This document shows positions 1-9,899 of a stretch of 18,223 nucleotides of DNA, piece by piece (position 1 is the first letter of the stretch; each line of letters starts with the position of its first letter). Origin of the DNA: Cristatella mucedo (lineage: Eukaryota > Bryozoa > Phylactolaemata > Cristatellidae). The notes under the pieces were generated by a model. That model saw only the letters and a list, made by a program, of their open reading frames with translations, had not been told where the DNA came from and made no database searches. The position numbers were made by a program, and so were the translations under genes. The stretch lies in contig WPIO01000617.1 of the NCBI GenBank assembly GCA_009760855.2, positions 1-18,223 of the forward strand. Reading direction: 5' to 3'.

Positions 1-235
1 AAAGGAACTGAAAAACACACCTATTAAGACAGCATTTAGTGGGTCCCTGTGACTCGTCCTTCATGTGCTTGCACCCCTAACCTTATTATTCGTTTTTTTT
101 GCTTATCAAGCATGATATTACTCATCATTCAATTGCATTTCCCTTTGCAGCAAATGTAAAGCGCCTAGAGAGAAATTGAGTTATCTGAGGGCGCTTTATC
201 AAGTGCATTATTATTATTACTATTGTTGTTTCTCA
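1..235 (+). mobile_element. 3' end of L2-like LINE, family A (cut by window edge)
   Basis: This is the end of the last ORF plus the 3' UTR of an L2/CR1-type retrotransposon. The first ~50 bases match the codons for the C-terminal T-H-L-F-R-T-A-F-S-G-S-L stretch seen in the better copies at 5533 and 1330 (minus strand), here with changes. The 3' end carries a potential hairpin with 8-bp arms (AAAGCGCC at 158-165, GGCGCTTT at 190-197), then ATCAAGTGC and an ATT-rich tail from about 207. A 3' stem-loop followed by a short simple-repeat tail is typical of this LINE group and is thought to guide its reverse transcriptase. Compared with the copy at 12745, one of two 38-bp units in the UTR is largely missing. 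The upstream part lies outside the window. Confidence 0.85.
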
Positions 236-255
236 TTTCTTTCACATCCCCAGAT

Positions 256-770
256 CAATCAAAACTGGAGGTGGAGTTTTGCTGTTATCATGCGCTCGAA
301 ATTCAACTTTAAGCCATTTGCAGTACCCTCGAAGTAGTGCTTTGAATAGATTTTTTTGGTCTCACCCAAAAACAAAGCTGCCGATAGTGGCCGTAGTCTA
401 TCGCCCACCAGGAACCAAATCCTCATTTTTATCTCAGATTTCTTCGATCTCGTTTCAATTCTGTATGCAAGAAACCGATTCTTCCACGTTATGGGGGATT
501 TCAACGTTCTCTTAGATAACTTATCTGACACCTTCAGCACTGAATTTCGTGCATTGACTGACTCATAGTTTGTTGTGGCTCATGTGCCTGGCCCTACTCA
601 CAAAAAAGGGTCACACATTCGACCAGATTTTCTCTATACAGCTGCACTTTGGCATCAGCAATGATTACCAAATCCTGCTTATCTGACCACATGCAGATCT
701 CATTCAATCTACAGTGTGTGCCCACCTCCTCTTCTAAAATAACCTGTGAATCTCGAAACCTCAAGACCCT
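256..770 (+). pseudogene. Relic of L2/CR1 LINE endonuclease domain
   Basis: The translation, spread over three frames, follows the order of an exonuclease-endonuclease-phosphatase (EEP) domain of a non-LTR retrotransposon: T-G-G-G-V-L-L near 270, V-V-Y-R-P-P-G-T near 395-420, H-V-M-G-D-F-N near 487-507, and L-S-D-H near 678-690. GDFN and SDH are conserved catalytic-site motifs of these endonucleases, which nick target DNA to prime reverse transcription. At least two frameshifts and several stops mean it cannot make protein. It starts just after the tail of the preceding LINE and may belong to a different insertion. The family is not certain, since no family A copy here includes an endonuclease for comparison. 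Confidence 0.7.
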
Positions 771-1092
771 TGACGGTCGCACGGGGTCGGAGAGGCAACA
801 GCCCTACCGACGAGAGGCACGAAGACTTTTAACTTCCTGCTCTCGATGAGCTCCTTGATCAGATACAGATAGTCGATGAAGCAATTGGTGTCAGCAATTA
901 GGAGTGCCGGCGTTATCGCCACTCTGATCGAGGATTGTGTTCTCCTTGTCAAACAGAGAGCCTGGAGGTGAGAGCGCGGCAAAAGTGGAGACATGCGATC
1001 GCAGCTCGAGCAGCAGCGATCGCTCCATGCTGCTCAAGCTCCAAGAAAGTAAGGTCAAAGTTAAAGCAAAATCTGATGGCAAGCCTATTGGC
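771..1092. other. Unassigned stretch between LINE relics
   Basis: No convincing gene. It could be the worn linker between endonuclease and reverse transcriptase of the LINE relic that starts at 256, because a helical, Lys/Arg-rich reading is possible around 1010-1080, but no motif proves it. Confidence 0.3.
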
Positions 1093-2990
1093 ATTGCACT
1101 TGATATTGCACTTGATAAAGCGCCCTCAGAGAACTTAATCTCTTTCTAGGCGCTTTACATTTGCTGCAAAGTGATACGCAATAGAATAGTAAGTAAAATC
1201 ATGCTTGAAATACAAACAAAATGAATAACATGGTTAGGGGTTACATGCACTGGGTCAGCATGCAAATGTGGTTAGTGGCAGCATGCACAGTGTCAGCACG
1301 CATAAGCACATCGAGGACGAATCACAAGGACCCACTAAATGCTGTCCTAAATAGGTATGTTTTTAAGTTTCTTTAAATGTGGTCAGGTCAGGGGATGTTC
1401 TGATGCAGGTCGGGAGGGAGTTCCAGGCTGTGGGAGCATACGAGCTAAATGCACGGTCTCCATAGGATTTAAGGTTTGTACGAGGTATTTCTAGACTGTT
1501 GGATTCCGAAAAGCGAGTGGTACGATGCTGTGCCTGATGGGGTAGTATCTCTGAAAGATAGGCTGGAGCCATAGAATGAAGAGACCTAAAAGTGAGCGAC
1601 AAAACCTTGAAGTCAATCCGTTGCTTGACTGGTAACCAGTGCAGGTCGGCGAGAAGTGGAGTAATGTGGCAACTGCGACGCTCACGACAGACAAGCCTAG
1701 CTGCAGAGTTTTGCACCAGCTGCAATCGCCTGATCGCACATGCTGGTAGACCAGTAAGCAGTGAGTTGCAGAAGTCGAGGCGAGATGTCACGAATGCATG
1801 GACCAACTTGGACGTGGTATCCTTATCTAAACAAGCCCTAATTTTAGCATGTTATGAAGCTGAAAATAGGCTGATTTGACTGTGGAGCTGATGTGGTCGT
1901 CTAACGAGAGGTCGCTTTGGAATATGACACCTAGATTTCGAGCTGATGCAACTGGAGATATGCTGGCAGAGCCAATTTTGAAAGTCAGCCATTTCCAATT
2001 TCTGAATAACACTAGGTTTGCCCCATAACTAGTAAGTTAGTTTTATCATCGTTTAGTTTTAGAAAATTTGCTGCCATCCATGATCGGATGTCATCAATGC
2101 ATGCAGCAAGTGAGTTGAGAGAATTTGAGGTGCTCGAAGGCTGGGAGGGATCAAAGCAAGGTACAACTGAGTGTCATCCGCATAGAAGTGAAAGCCTAGA
2201 TTGTGCTTGGCAATCACATCAGCGAGAGGGAGAGTATAAACGGTGAAAAGGACCGGACCTAGCACAGAGCCCTGAGGTACTCCATATTTTAGAGGTACTT
2301 CAGACGATCTTTGTCCATTCACGTCAACACTCTGGAGTCTCCCACTGAGATAGGACCTGAACCACTGCAGAGCAGTGCCAGTGATGCCCAGGCGAGATGA
2401 GAGGCGCTCTAGAAGTACTTTGTGATCGATGGTATCAAAAGCTGCCGAAAAAGATCGAGCAAAACAAGAAGAGACACTCTACCCATGTCTGCATTCCTAA
2501 GTAGGTCGTTGTATACCCGAAGCAATGCTGACTCTGTGGAGTGATTAGCTCTAAAGCCAGACTGGAACTTACTAGCAAGGTGTGAGGTTTCGATATACGA
2601 GTTCAGCTGGTCTGCCACGACCCGTTCCAGTGTCTTTGATAGGAATGGTAGAAGGGAGACTGGGCGGTAGTTGCTTAAGTTCTCTTGGTCTAGTGTAGCT
2701 TTCTTGAGAAGTGGCCTGACTACAGCTTTTTTGAAAGGTGCTGGGACCTGACCTGAGGCTAATGACATATTAATGATGTTGGTTATGCATGGCAGCAGCA
2801 GATCAATGCAACGTAGGAGCAGGACAGTGGGAATAGGGTCCAGTGGACTTGTTGTCTTTCTTGATTGAGATACGAGCTTTAGGACTACGTCACTGGTGAC
2901 CTGTTTAAATGCAGACATTGAGGCGCAGCCAGGAACCGAGGAACAGCATTCTAGTGGGAAGGTTGTCATCGCAGGGATGGATTCCCTGAT
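1093..2990 (-). mobile_element. L2-like LINE family A, 5'-truncated copy
   Basis: On the minus strand this runs from within the reverse transcriptase (near 2990) to the 3' end near 1093. The 3' UTR includes the paired 38-bp motifs (about 1228-1310) and the 3' hairpin (arms at 1149-1156 and 1117-1124). Instead of an ATT tail, the end holds two copies of the 12-mer ATTGCACTTGAT (plus-strand reading, 1093-1116). The copy is 5'-truncated, as most LINE copies are; no target-site duplication was recognised by eye. It is the longest family A copy in the window. Confidence 0.85.
1363..2969 (-). pseudogene. Broken reverse transcriptase of LINE family A
   Basis: Read on the minus strand, three blocks of an L2-type reverse transcriptase survive. 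Block 1 (2969-2409) has S-N-Y-R-P-V-S-L-L-P-F-L-S-K and Q-S-G-F-R-A-N-H-S-T-E. It loses frame exactly at motif A: a run of five T (2448-2452, A on the plus strand) carries two extra bases compared with what would restore S-A-A-F-D-T-I-D-H. Block 2 (2322-2059) has motif [11 protein letters not shown], and the catalytic Y-A-D-D box. Block 3 (1806-1363) has the C-terminal R-L-D-F-C-N-S-L-L, L-H-W-L-P-V-K and W-N-S-L-P signature. Stops and shifts between the blocks make it inactive. The motifs point to the L2 clade or a close CR1-group relative. Confidence 0.88.
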
Positions 2991-3499
2991 TTATTCGACG
3001 TGAAATCATTGTGTATTCAAATACGAACTCAGCAGTTGGTCATCGAGTCAAATTACGAGGTACTTTCGTCGTTGGTGCAGCGGTTAGTGAGCCTAGGAAC
3101 AGTGGCCGTCGGCCTGTGGCCTTATCATCGCCATCCTGCGGTATCCACCCCTCCCCAGCCAACGTTCCGTCTGCCTGCCGGGCATGCTCGTTGGTGGCAC
3201 GTAACGTGTTCCTTGCCTCACAATTCACTTCTGCCTGTAAGTCGGTCTGTGCCCACGATATCCACTCTCCTCTCTCTCTCTCATCACCACGTGCTTCGGA
3301 GTGGCACTCACGACGGCCACAACGCTAGTATGTACACTCGTTCGCTTGCATTGTTTGCGTACGATACGATACAGCAGTCGTCGACAATGCAACAACTCCC
3401 TTGTGGGGGCTTTGCTCATCGTAGCGCCTCCATCGCGTGCTTCCACGAGCCCCTACAGGCCCAGGTCACTGCCCGATGCAGGAAGGGGAGGGGGCAAAT
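2991..3499. other. Unassigned region with open but unrecognised plus frames
   Basis: Two overlapping plus-strand frames (3000-3524 and 3011-3328) are open here, rich in Ser, Pro and His, with no recognisable domain. A short CT-rich tract lies at about 3266-3283. Overlapping open frames of this kind are common in GC-moderate non-coding DNA, so I do not call a gene. Confidence 0.4.
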
Positions 3500-3900
3500 T
3501 ATTATCATTTATCTCCATCTGTAACTCCACAGAGGGTATGTGGGTGTTACAGAGGAGGGTTTTCTATAGCACACTCACAGCCACAGAAAGTTGCAGCTCA
3601 AGACTGCTGGAAAGGATGTGCCATGGTCGGCAGCATGAGTAGTTAGTTGTCTTTGCACAATATATGTAGAAGTGAGCTCCACAGTCAAGGACCTGCAGAG
3701 CAAAAGCTTCCTTGGGCAACTGTCTTTAAGCGATGGAATGGAACAGCTAATTGATTTTCCATACAGGACCTGAGGCCACGAAGAGGCTGAAACTGATGCA
3801 GAAGTTCAGCTAGGTATGTAGGAGCCGAGCCGTGGCGGGCCTTGTGGGTCAAGTGTAAGAACTTTGCTCTGTATCAGCTGATCAACTGGCAGCTATCTTA
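3500..3900 (-). mobile_element. 3' fragment of LINE family B
   Basis: The reverse complement matches two parts of the long family B element at 5886-9118. Positions 3505-3580 match its 3' UTR around 9010-9105, including the shared ATGTGGGTGTTAC stretch. Positions 3672-3900 match the C-terminal coding part around 8600-8830, including the codons for L-T-H-K-A-R-H-G and S-A-G-P. About 90 bases between them are missing or changed relative to the long copy. The fragment is 5'-truncated and non-coding. It shows that family B is interspersed in this genome. Confidence 0.8.
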
Positions 3901-3959
3901 GCTCTGCCTCCCCTGCTGCCCCCTTCTGGCTCTGAGTCTGGTCGTGTATGGATACTGAC

Positions 3960-4110
3960 TTACAATTTTAAAAGGAGCTGAAAACTAAGGTGTTCCTGGC
4001 AGCATTTGCTGGGTCCATGCCATTGATAGGTGGTGTGATTAGAAAAGGTTTATTTCTCTTCGGCATTCTACAAATGTCTAATTATAATTATTATTATTTA
4101 TAAATATTTA
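3960..4110 (+). mobile_element. 3' end of a third L2-like LINE (family C)
   Basis: The sequence TTTAAAAGGAGCTGAAAAC followed by AAGGTGTTCCTGGCAGCATT reads F-K-R-E-L-K-T-K-V-F-L-A-A-F-A-G-S, the usual C-terminal end of L2-type ORF2 proteins. An AT-rich stretch with TTATTATTATTTA (about 4088-4105) follows as the tail. It differs from families A and B in its UTR. Only about 150 bases survive. Confidence 0.6.
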
Positions 4111-5125
4111 TTTAGGCAGCCAGCCAAATCTGTTCCTGCTTTCGGTAGTTGAAGCAAGAAATCACTTCTTAGGTTTCTAGTGCATCCACACGGCTACAGC
4201 TGCAGGAGAGCAAAGCACCTTGGTAGGACTGGTTGCCTTACCAGCTTACATGACCTTTGCCCCCTGACCCTCCAACTGTTCTTGAATGCTGTTAAATGCC
4301 TAGCAACTTGCATGCCTACTGTCTTTAAAATGCAAACTGGAGCATTTCCTTTATTTGCTTGCTTTGTCCGGCACAGCATGCCACCCAGAGGAGTATCCAA
4401 CTACCTTGCAGGGTCTGCCGAAGGTCGAGGCTGTACGAGGCTCAGAGAGAAGCTCACGGTTTCCTTCCAGTCTCTAGAGCATAGCCGCTCATCCGGGGGC
4501 TTAATGTCCATGCTGCCTGGCCTTCTTGCAAGTCGAGTTAACAAGTGTATAGCAACAACCCAATTAAAACGTTTGGCTAGCTTGCCTATGGGCAGCCTGA
4601 GGTGGCCTGCTGCTGCTGCATCTAATAGAGACTCGGAATTCTTGCATCGCTCTCTATTCTTTGGAGGCTAAACAGAACGAGCTGCAGAGTCAGCTTCTCC
4701 CTGCGATTGAGCCGAGGTTTCTGGCATCTGCATGCCAGTGTCCCAAACCAGTTACAGCAGGGTCAAACTCGAAAAAGTGCCGGGTGCAACCAAACAACGT
4801 ACATCAATCACAATACAATCGGATCTATACTGTGGCTGGACATTTAAATGCTTGCCATCTTCCACTTCGACTCATAGGAAAATGCAGAGGTCTCAGCCTC
4901 GGTTCGAGTTCAAAAGCATCGATCAAAAGTGCTCCCATATGCAGTGACAAAATGCACCTGCACACCCATGTTCAAGTGCACGCACGTGCACATCCCACAC
5001 ACGAGCTCGAGGCTTGAGAGGCGATTTAAATCAGGCGATCTGGTCTGGTCCAGATATTAAGGTGCTTGCCCTAACCAAGGTTTGGCTGATGTCGCGCACT
5101 CGAACCCCGAGGCATATGTGAATCG
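4111..5125. other. About 1 kb without recognised feature
   Basis: One plus-strand frame (4180-4671, 163 codons) is open but has no recognisable domain, signal peptide or membrane segment, and its composition (Leu, Ser, Arg, Cys scattered) looks like chance. Around 4950-5005 there is a CA/CG-rich patch with repeated GTGCACG-like words. I see no RNA gene or repeat family here. Confidence 0.4.
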
Positions 5126-5163
5126 CTTGAATAGAGATCAAGTTCTCTTGGAGCGCTATACAA
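5126..5163 (+). mobile_element. LINE/SINE-like 3' terminus
   Basis: The bases AGATCAAGTTCTCTTGGAGC followed by GCTATACAAATGAATA resemble the conserved 3' end shared by L2/CR1 LINEs and the SINEs they mobilise: a GCGC-containing stem, then TATACAAAT, then a simple-repeat tail. The adjoining (AT)20 could be that tail. No polymerase III head could be confirmed upstream, so LINE versus SINE stays open. Confidence 0.45.
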
Positions 5164-5166
5164 ATG

Positions 5167-5170
<4 letters not shown>

Positions 5171-5210
<40 letters not shown>
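5171..5210. repeat. (AT)20 microsatellite
   Basis: Twenty uninterrupted AT units, directly after a LINE/SINE-like 3' end. It is probably expanded from that element's tail. Confidence 0.95.
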
Positions 5211-5212
<2 letters not shown>

Positions 5213-5281
5213 GGCATCTGACCTGGCGGTTCCGGCCACCGCGGCGGCTATGGGGGGCTTTTCTTTTGTTAATGCATGGTT

Positions 5282-5284
<3 letters not shown>

Positions 5285-5317
<33 letters not shown>
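5285..5317. repeat. (TAA)11 microsatellite, tail of LINE A
   Basis: Eleven perfect TAA units. On the minus strand this is an ATT-type tail directly following GTGC of the family A LINE, so it is the element's own 3' simple-repeat tail. Confidence 0.92.
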
Positions 5318-5319
<2 letters not shown>

Positions 5320-5885
5320 CACTTGATAAAGCGCCTTCAGAGAACTTAATCTCTTTCTAGGCGCTTTACATTTGCTGCAAAGGGAAATACAATCGAATAG
5401 TAACTAAAATCATGCTTGAAAAACAATCAAAATGAATAACATGGTTAGGGGTGACATGCACAGGGTCAGCATGCAAATGTGGTTAGTGGCAGCATGCACA
5501 GTGTCAGCACGCATAAGCACATCAAGGACGAATCACAGGGACCCACTAAATGCTGTCCTAAATAGGTGTGTTTTTAAGTTCTTTTTAAATGTGGTCGGGT
5601 CAGGGGATGTTCTGACGCAGGTCGGGAGGGAGTTCCAGGCTTTGGGCGAATACGAACTAAATGCACGGTCTCTAAAGGATTTAAGGTTTGTATGAGGTAT
5701 TTCTAGACTGCTGGATTCCGAAAAGTGGGTGGTATGATGCTTGGCCTGATGGTGGAGTATGTCGGAGAGATAGGCTGGAGCCATAGAATGAAGGGACCTA
5801 AAAGTGAGCGACAAAACCTTGAAGTCAATCCGTTGCTTGACTGGTAGCCAGTGCAGGTCGGTGAGAAGTGGTATGATGTGGCAAT
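5285..5885 (-). mobile_element. LINE family A, 5'-truncated copy with intact C-terminal frame
   Basis: The minus strand from 5885 to about 5533 reads in one open frame as the C-terminal end of the L2-type reverse-transcriptase protein (C-H-I-I-P-L-L, L-H-W-L-P-V-K-Q-R-I-D-F-K, A-W-N-S-L-P-T-C, ending F-S-G-S-L-stop). It is followed by the 3' UTR with two 38-bp units, the 3' hairpin (arms 5360-5367 and 5328-5335) and the (TAA)11 tail. The copy stops abruptly near 5885, where family B begins on the other strand. The open minus-strand frame running on to 6219 is a chance fusion into family B sequence, not a real protein. Confidence 0.87.
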
Positions 5886-6172
5886 ATCGATACCTACCGG
5901 CGGGCCTTCTCCGGCGGGTCAGTGAGAACCTACCTGCATCCTGCGTTCGCCCTATCAACAGCTCGGCTATCAAACCTACGACTCGTAAGTTCAAAGCGCT
6001 AAATAGTACTTGTTGCGGTAGTAGCCCACCCGCTGTAGCCCAGCACGTTGTGAAACGTCGTCCGACGGCCGTTACCAAGGTCCAATTCCAATTCGAAGAG
6101 CCAGCGTCCGCCGGGCCGGACGCAAACGGTAGAGAAAACGAGCCACTCCATCGCCGTCGCCCAGTTGTTGGA

Positions 6173-9059
6173 CAGCCTCTAAAATTCCGCCTACTAAATG
6201 TCCGCTCGCTAAAAACCAAGGGGTTACTTATCCGCGATCAGGTGGTCCAGGAGAAGCTAGATGCATTTCTGCTTAACGAAACCTGGATGACGCCTTGTTC
6301 CAGCAGCTGTATTTCCGAGACCACCCCACCCGGGTTCTCATTCTATCAGTCCATGCGTTCTGACAAGGTTGGTGGCGGGGTTGCAATTGTTGTTCGCGAA
6401 TCGTTTGGCTATAAAATGTGCAGTTTCTCGCATGGGTCATCGTTTGAATCGGTTGCTATCAGGTCTTCATCAAAGACAATGCCTCTCACCGTTGCAATAT
6501 ACTAACCTCCTGGCTGTCTAAACTTGTTTATAGAGGAGTTTTCAGAGTTTCTTGCTAAAATATTTGTGTGTGACAGGCCGTTACTGATTGTAGGAGACTT
6601 CAATATTCACGTTGACAACCCTAGCAACAGCTAGGTCCGCTCATTTCTTGACTGTCTGGAGAATTTTGGTTTGGCCCAACACGTTAATCATAGCACCCAC
6701 GTCGGTGGCTACATTCTAGATCTCGTGATCACTAAGGATGTCCTCCCCACCGACTTTGTGGTGTGCCCACTGACCCTCTCAGATCATTGTTCGGTCTCGT
6801 TTACTGTTCCTGCTCCCTCGTACGTGCAGGGCAATGTCGAATTTGCCAAATGACGTAACTTACAAAGCATTGACATGGACAAGTTTTTGAAATCTGTTTG
6901 TGATGCAGGCCTTCTTGATCTGCATTCAGACTCGACCGGCAGCCTCGATACCCTCACTGATGCGATGAACATTACACTCAGGAGTGATCTTGACAAGAAT
7001 GCTCCCCTTCGCTCTATCCGTGTTCAAAATCGTCGCGATTCCTTTCAATTTACAAAAAAACTCCTTAAGATGCGCCGTGCTAAGCACAGGCTGGAACGTC
7101 GTTTCAAGAAATCGGGGTCTGAGGCAGACCTAGTCAATTTTAAAGACTTCCTTCGAGTTTACACACGAAAGCTTAAAAGAGCCAGGGTTTCTTTTTTCAT
7201 TAGAACACTAAATTCCTGCCAGTCGGACACTAAACAGATTTATAAGAACCTTCTTTACTGAAAAAGTTGTGCACATTTGTGCCTCCATTAAGCCCCCTCC
7301 GACCAAAGCAATCGCCGTTCCTCAACCTGTGACCTTTCTTAAAAGGTTCTCCGATGTTTCTGTCTGTGATGTGGCTGCCTTAATAAGGTCTAGCAAAGAG
7401 AGCTTGTCTCTTGAAGACCCTATACCTTCATATCTGTGGTCTTCACTTGCAGACCAACTTAGCCCTGCCATAACCAAGATTTTTAATGCTTCTTTGGGCA
7501 AAGGGGTCGTCCCCAAGTCCATCAAATCGGCAATCGTTAGGCCTATTCTTAAAAAGCTTGGATTAGACACAGAGGTCCTAGCAAACTATCGCCCAGTTTC
7601 CCTTCTTCCGTTCTTATCAAAGATTCTTGAAAAAATTGTTGCTAAGCAGCTAGTTGAACATATTGAAAATAATGGAATGTCAGAAGCATTTCAATCAGGT
7701 TTCAAGAGGCAGCACTCTACTGAAACTGCTCTCCTCCGTGTTAACAATGACATTCTACGTGGCAACGACGACGGGAATGTCAGTGCCCTAGCTCTGCTAG
7801 GTCTGTCTGCTGCCTTCGACACCACTGATCACGAAGTTCTGCTAGAACGATTGAGAACAACGATCGGTCTGGCAGACAAAGCAATGGCGTGGTTTAAATC
7901 CTACTTGTCTGATCGTGTTTAATCCGTGTCGTGTGGGGGTCAGGTTTCAGACATGAGAAGGGTCACCTGTGGAGTCCCTCAAGGGTCTGTACTCGGTCCC
8001 TTGCTGTTCTCTATTTATAAGCAACCTCTGGGAAAAGTGATTAAGGCCCATGGAATAGGATATCACTTCTATGCTGACGATACTCAGTTGTATTTGTCAT
8101 TTAAACCGTCGGAATCTGCTGCAGCAACTGAGAAACTGAATGCTTGCCCTGCCGATATTCGATCCTGGATGTCGGAAAACTTCCTGAAATTATATGACGA
8201 TAAAACCGAACTGCTTCTCATAGGACACCCTAAGCGTATGGCTGGATTAAAAGGCTTTGCTGTTGTAATAGGTGATGCTATTGTGCGACCTTCACCACGT
8301 GCTCGTAATCTAGGTGTCGTGTTCGACAGCTGCCTCAATTTCAAAAGCTGCATTCAGAAGACTGCCTCTACAGCTAGCCATCACATCCGATCCCTATCCA
8401 AGATTAGAAGCTGTCTCCCACAGTGGCTTGTAAAACATTTAACTAGCTCTTTAGTTCTGTCTCGGCTTGATTATTGTAATTCCCTTTTGGCTGGGCTACC
8501 AAAGAAAGCTATTTTGCCACTACAGCTGACTATGAATATAGCTGCAAGGCTGGTCTTCAAGTCCCAGCGGTTTGAGCACGTGTCACCTTTGCTGAAAGAG
8601 CTAGGATGGTTGCCGGTTGAGCAAAGGATACAGAGCAAAGTTCTTACGCTGACCCACAAGGCCCGCCACGGCTTGGCTCCTTCGTACTTAGCTGAACTAC
8701 TGCATCAGTTTCAGCCTGTTGGCGCCCTCAGGTCCTGTGTGGACAATAAATTAGCTGTTCCATTCCTCCGCTTAAAGACAGTAGGCCACAGAAGCTTTAG
8801 CTCTGCAGGTCCTAGACTGTGGAACTCGCTTCCACAATTCTTACGCAACGATATCTACTCTCTAACTGCCGACTATCGCACATCTTTTTCAGCGGTCCTG
8901 AACTGCTACTTCTATGCTACTCACTACCTCAACTGCTCTCCTAACTCTGCTATGCTTCCCACTTGCTCTTTGTTGCGTGAGACGAAGTCTGTTAGCTACC
9001 GAATGCGTACCGAAAGGCGCTTAGGCTGTGAGTGGGCTATACAAAACACTCCTGTGTAA
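6173..9059 (+). pseudogene. Endonuclease/reverse transcriptase of LINE B, disrupted
   Basis: The protein would nick target DNA and copy its own RNA there. The endonuclease (about 6182-6800) shows L-N-V-R-S-L (6194-6211), L-N-E-T-W (6272-6286), V-G-G-G-V-A, G-D-F-N (6593-6604) and L-S-D-H (6776-6787). After a basic linker (6875-7261) comes the reverse transcriptase: N-Y-R-P-V-S-L-L-P-F, S-A-A-F-D-T-T-D-H with motif A Asp, [13 protein letters not shown], and an intact Y-A-D-D-T-Q-L-Y. The C-terminal end has [18 protein letters not shown] and W-N-S-L-P. Breaks: in-frame stops at 6503-6505 (in the Y-R-P-P motif), 6632-6634, 6851-6853, 7259-7261 with a frameshift into the next frame by 7269, and 7920-7922. 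The last 377 codons (7926-9059) are uninterrupted. Few lesions in 3 kb suggest a moderately young death. Confidence 0.9.
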
Positions 9060-9103
9060 CACCCACATGGTCTTTTTGACTTTGTGGAGTAACTGACGGA
9101 GAT

Positions 9104-9118
9104 ACATTACATTACATT
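9104..9118 (+). repeat. (ACATT)3 tail of LINE B
   Basis: Three perfect ACATT units end the family B element. This tail differs from the ATT tail of family A. Confidence 0.8.
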
Positions 9119-9830
9119 GTGGGTGACATTCGAAGTCTGCGGTCCGCCCGGAGAAGACCTTCGGAGCCTAATTGCAATGCTTGAGGTGGTTCGAGCTTCC
9201 GGCACCTTCGCGAACGCCCATTCAGTCGTCTGCTCGCGGGTCGACTAACGTCTGCCTCGCCGCGTCCGGCATTGCTGCGTCCGACGCAGCCGGTTTAGTG
9301 AGTTCACGCCGTTTCGGTGACAGCCGCGAGCATCGTTGCCGTCACGATTGTAAGCCGGCCATGGAAGCCTAACGATGCGCTCCGATGGAAGGGTTTGAAG
9401 CACCGAGAGGCACCAGGGCGGCCCCTACCGACCGTCAGATTAGCTAGCCGGGCAGCCGATCGATGCCGAAGTCGAGAGGACGGCGAAAAATCAATTTATG
9501 GGCTGCTTAAAAAAATTCAGTACGAAGGCAACACGGAGCTTTCCAAGATGTTCAGAGAGGCGGCGGTGGCGGCGGCTAGTTGGGCAAGCTCGCGAATAAT
9601 CTGGGCCACAGACGCGGCGGCGGTTATCTAAAGCGTCCTCGCTGCGCTTCAAGCGCTGGCTACTAATGTTTGACGAGATGACGAAAACGCTAACGTGTGG
9701 ACGTAGCTTCGCCGTCGCGTTGCCCCGCCCTAGCCCACTTTTCGGGGGTCAGCGGGGTTCAACGAATAACCGCAATCCACTCTAATATTAGATAGAAATC
9801 GACCAGACATTGGCGTTGCCGAGCTCAAAT
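9119..9830. other. CpG-rich unassigned region
   Basis: About 650 bases rich in undepleted CpG (for example CGCGGGTCGACTAACG and GCGGCGGTGGCGGCGGC), unlike the LINE and AT-rich surroundings. The plus frame 9317-9631 is open for 104 codons; its last ~45 residues (from I-Y-G-L-L-K-K-I-Q-Y) look helix-forming but match no family I know. It could be part of a host exon or a CpG-island-like regulatory stretch. I see no splice or start context that decides. Confidence 0.4.
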
Positions 9831-9899
9831 TTTGAGCAGATATTATAGTACACGTTTGACTTTATCCACCTACCAAATTTCATGTCACTGCGAGTACGC

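Larger units (their letters stand above)
5886..9118 (+). mobile_element. LINE family B (L2-like), nearly full length
   Basis: A 3.2-kb non-LTR retrotransposon carrying endonuclease, linker, reverse transcriptase and C-terminal region in the order expected for L2/CR1 elements. It ends with a UTR containing GGCGCTTAGGCTGTG...GGGCTATACAAAA, like other L2-group 3' ends, and an (ACATT)3 tail at 9104-9118. The 5' boundary is set where similarity to the minus-strand family A copy ends; the true start could be some tens of bases away. About 95 codons precede the endonuclease, without an evident ATG, so the copy may be slightly 5'-truncated. No target-site duplication could be confirmed. Confidence 0.88.

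Noticed and set aside
3056-3080. GGTGCAGCGGTTAGTGAGCC, resembling an A-box-like start of a tRNA SINE
   Set aside because: No matching B box at the expected distance and no second copy in the window.
5533-6219. 228-codon minus-strand ORF combining LINE A protein with a new N-terminal part
   Set aside because: The first part is antisense to the family B coding strand; the frame is open across the junction by chance.
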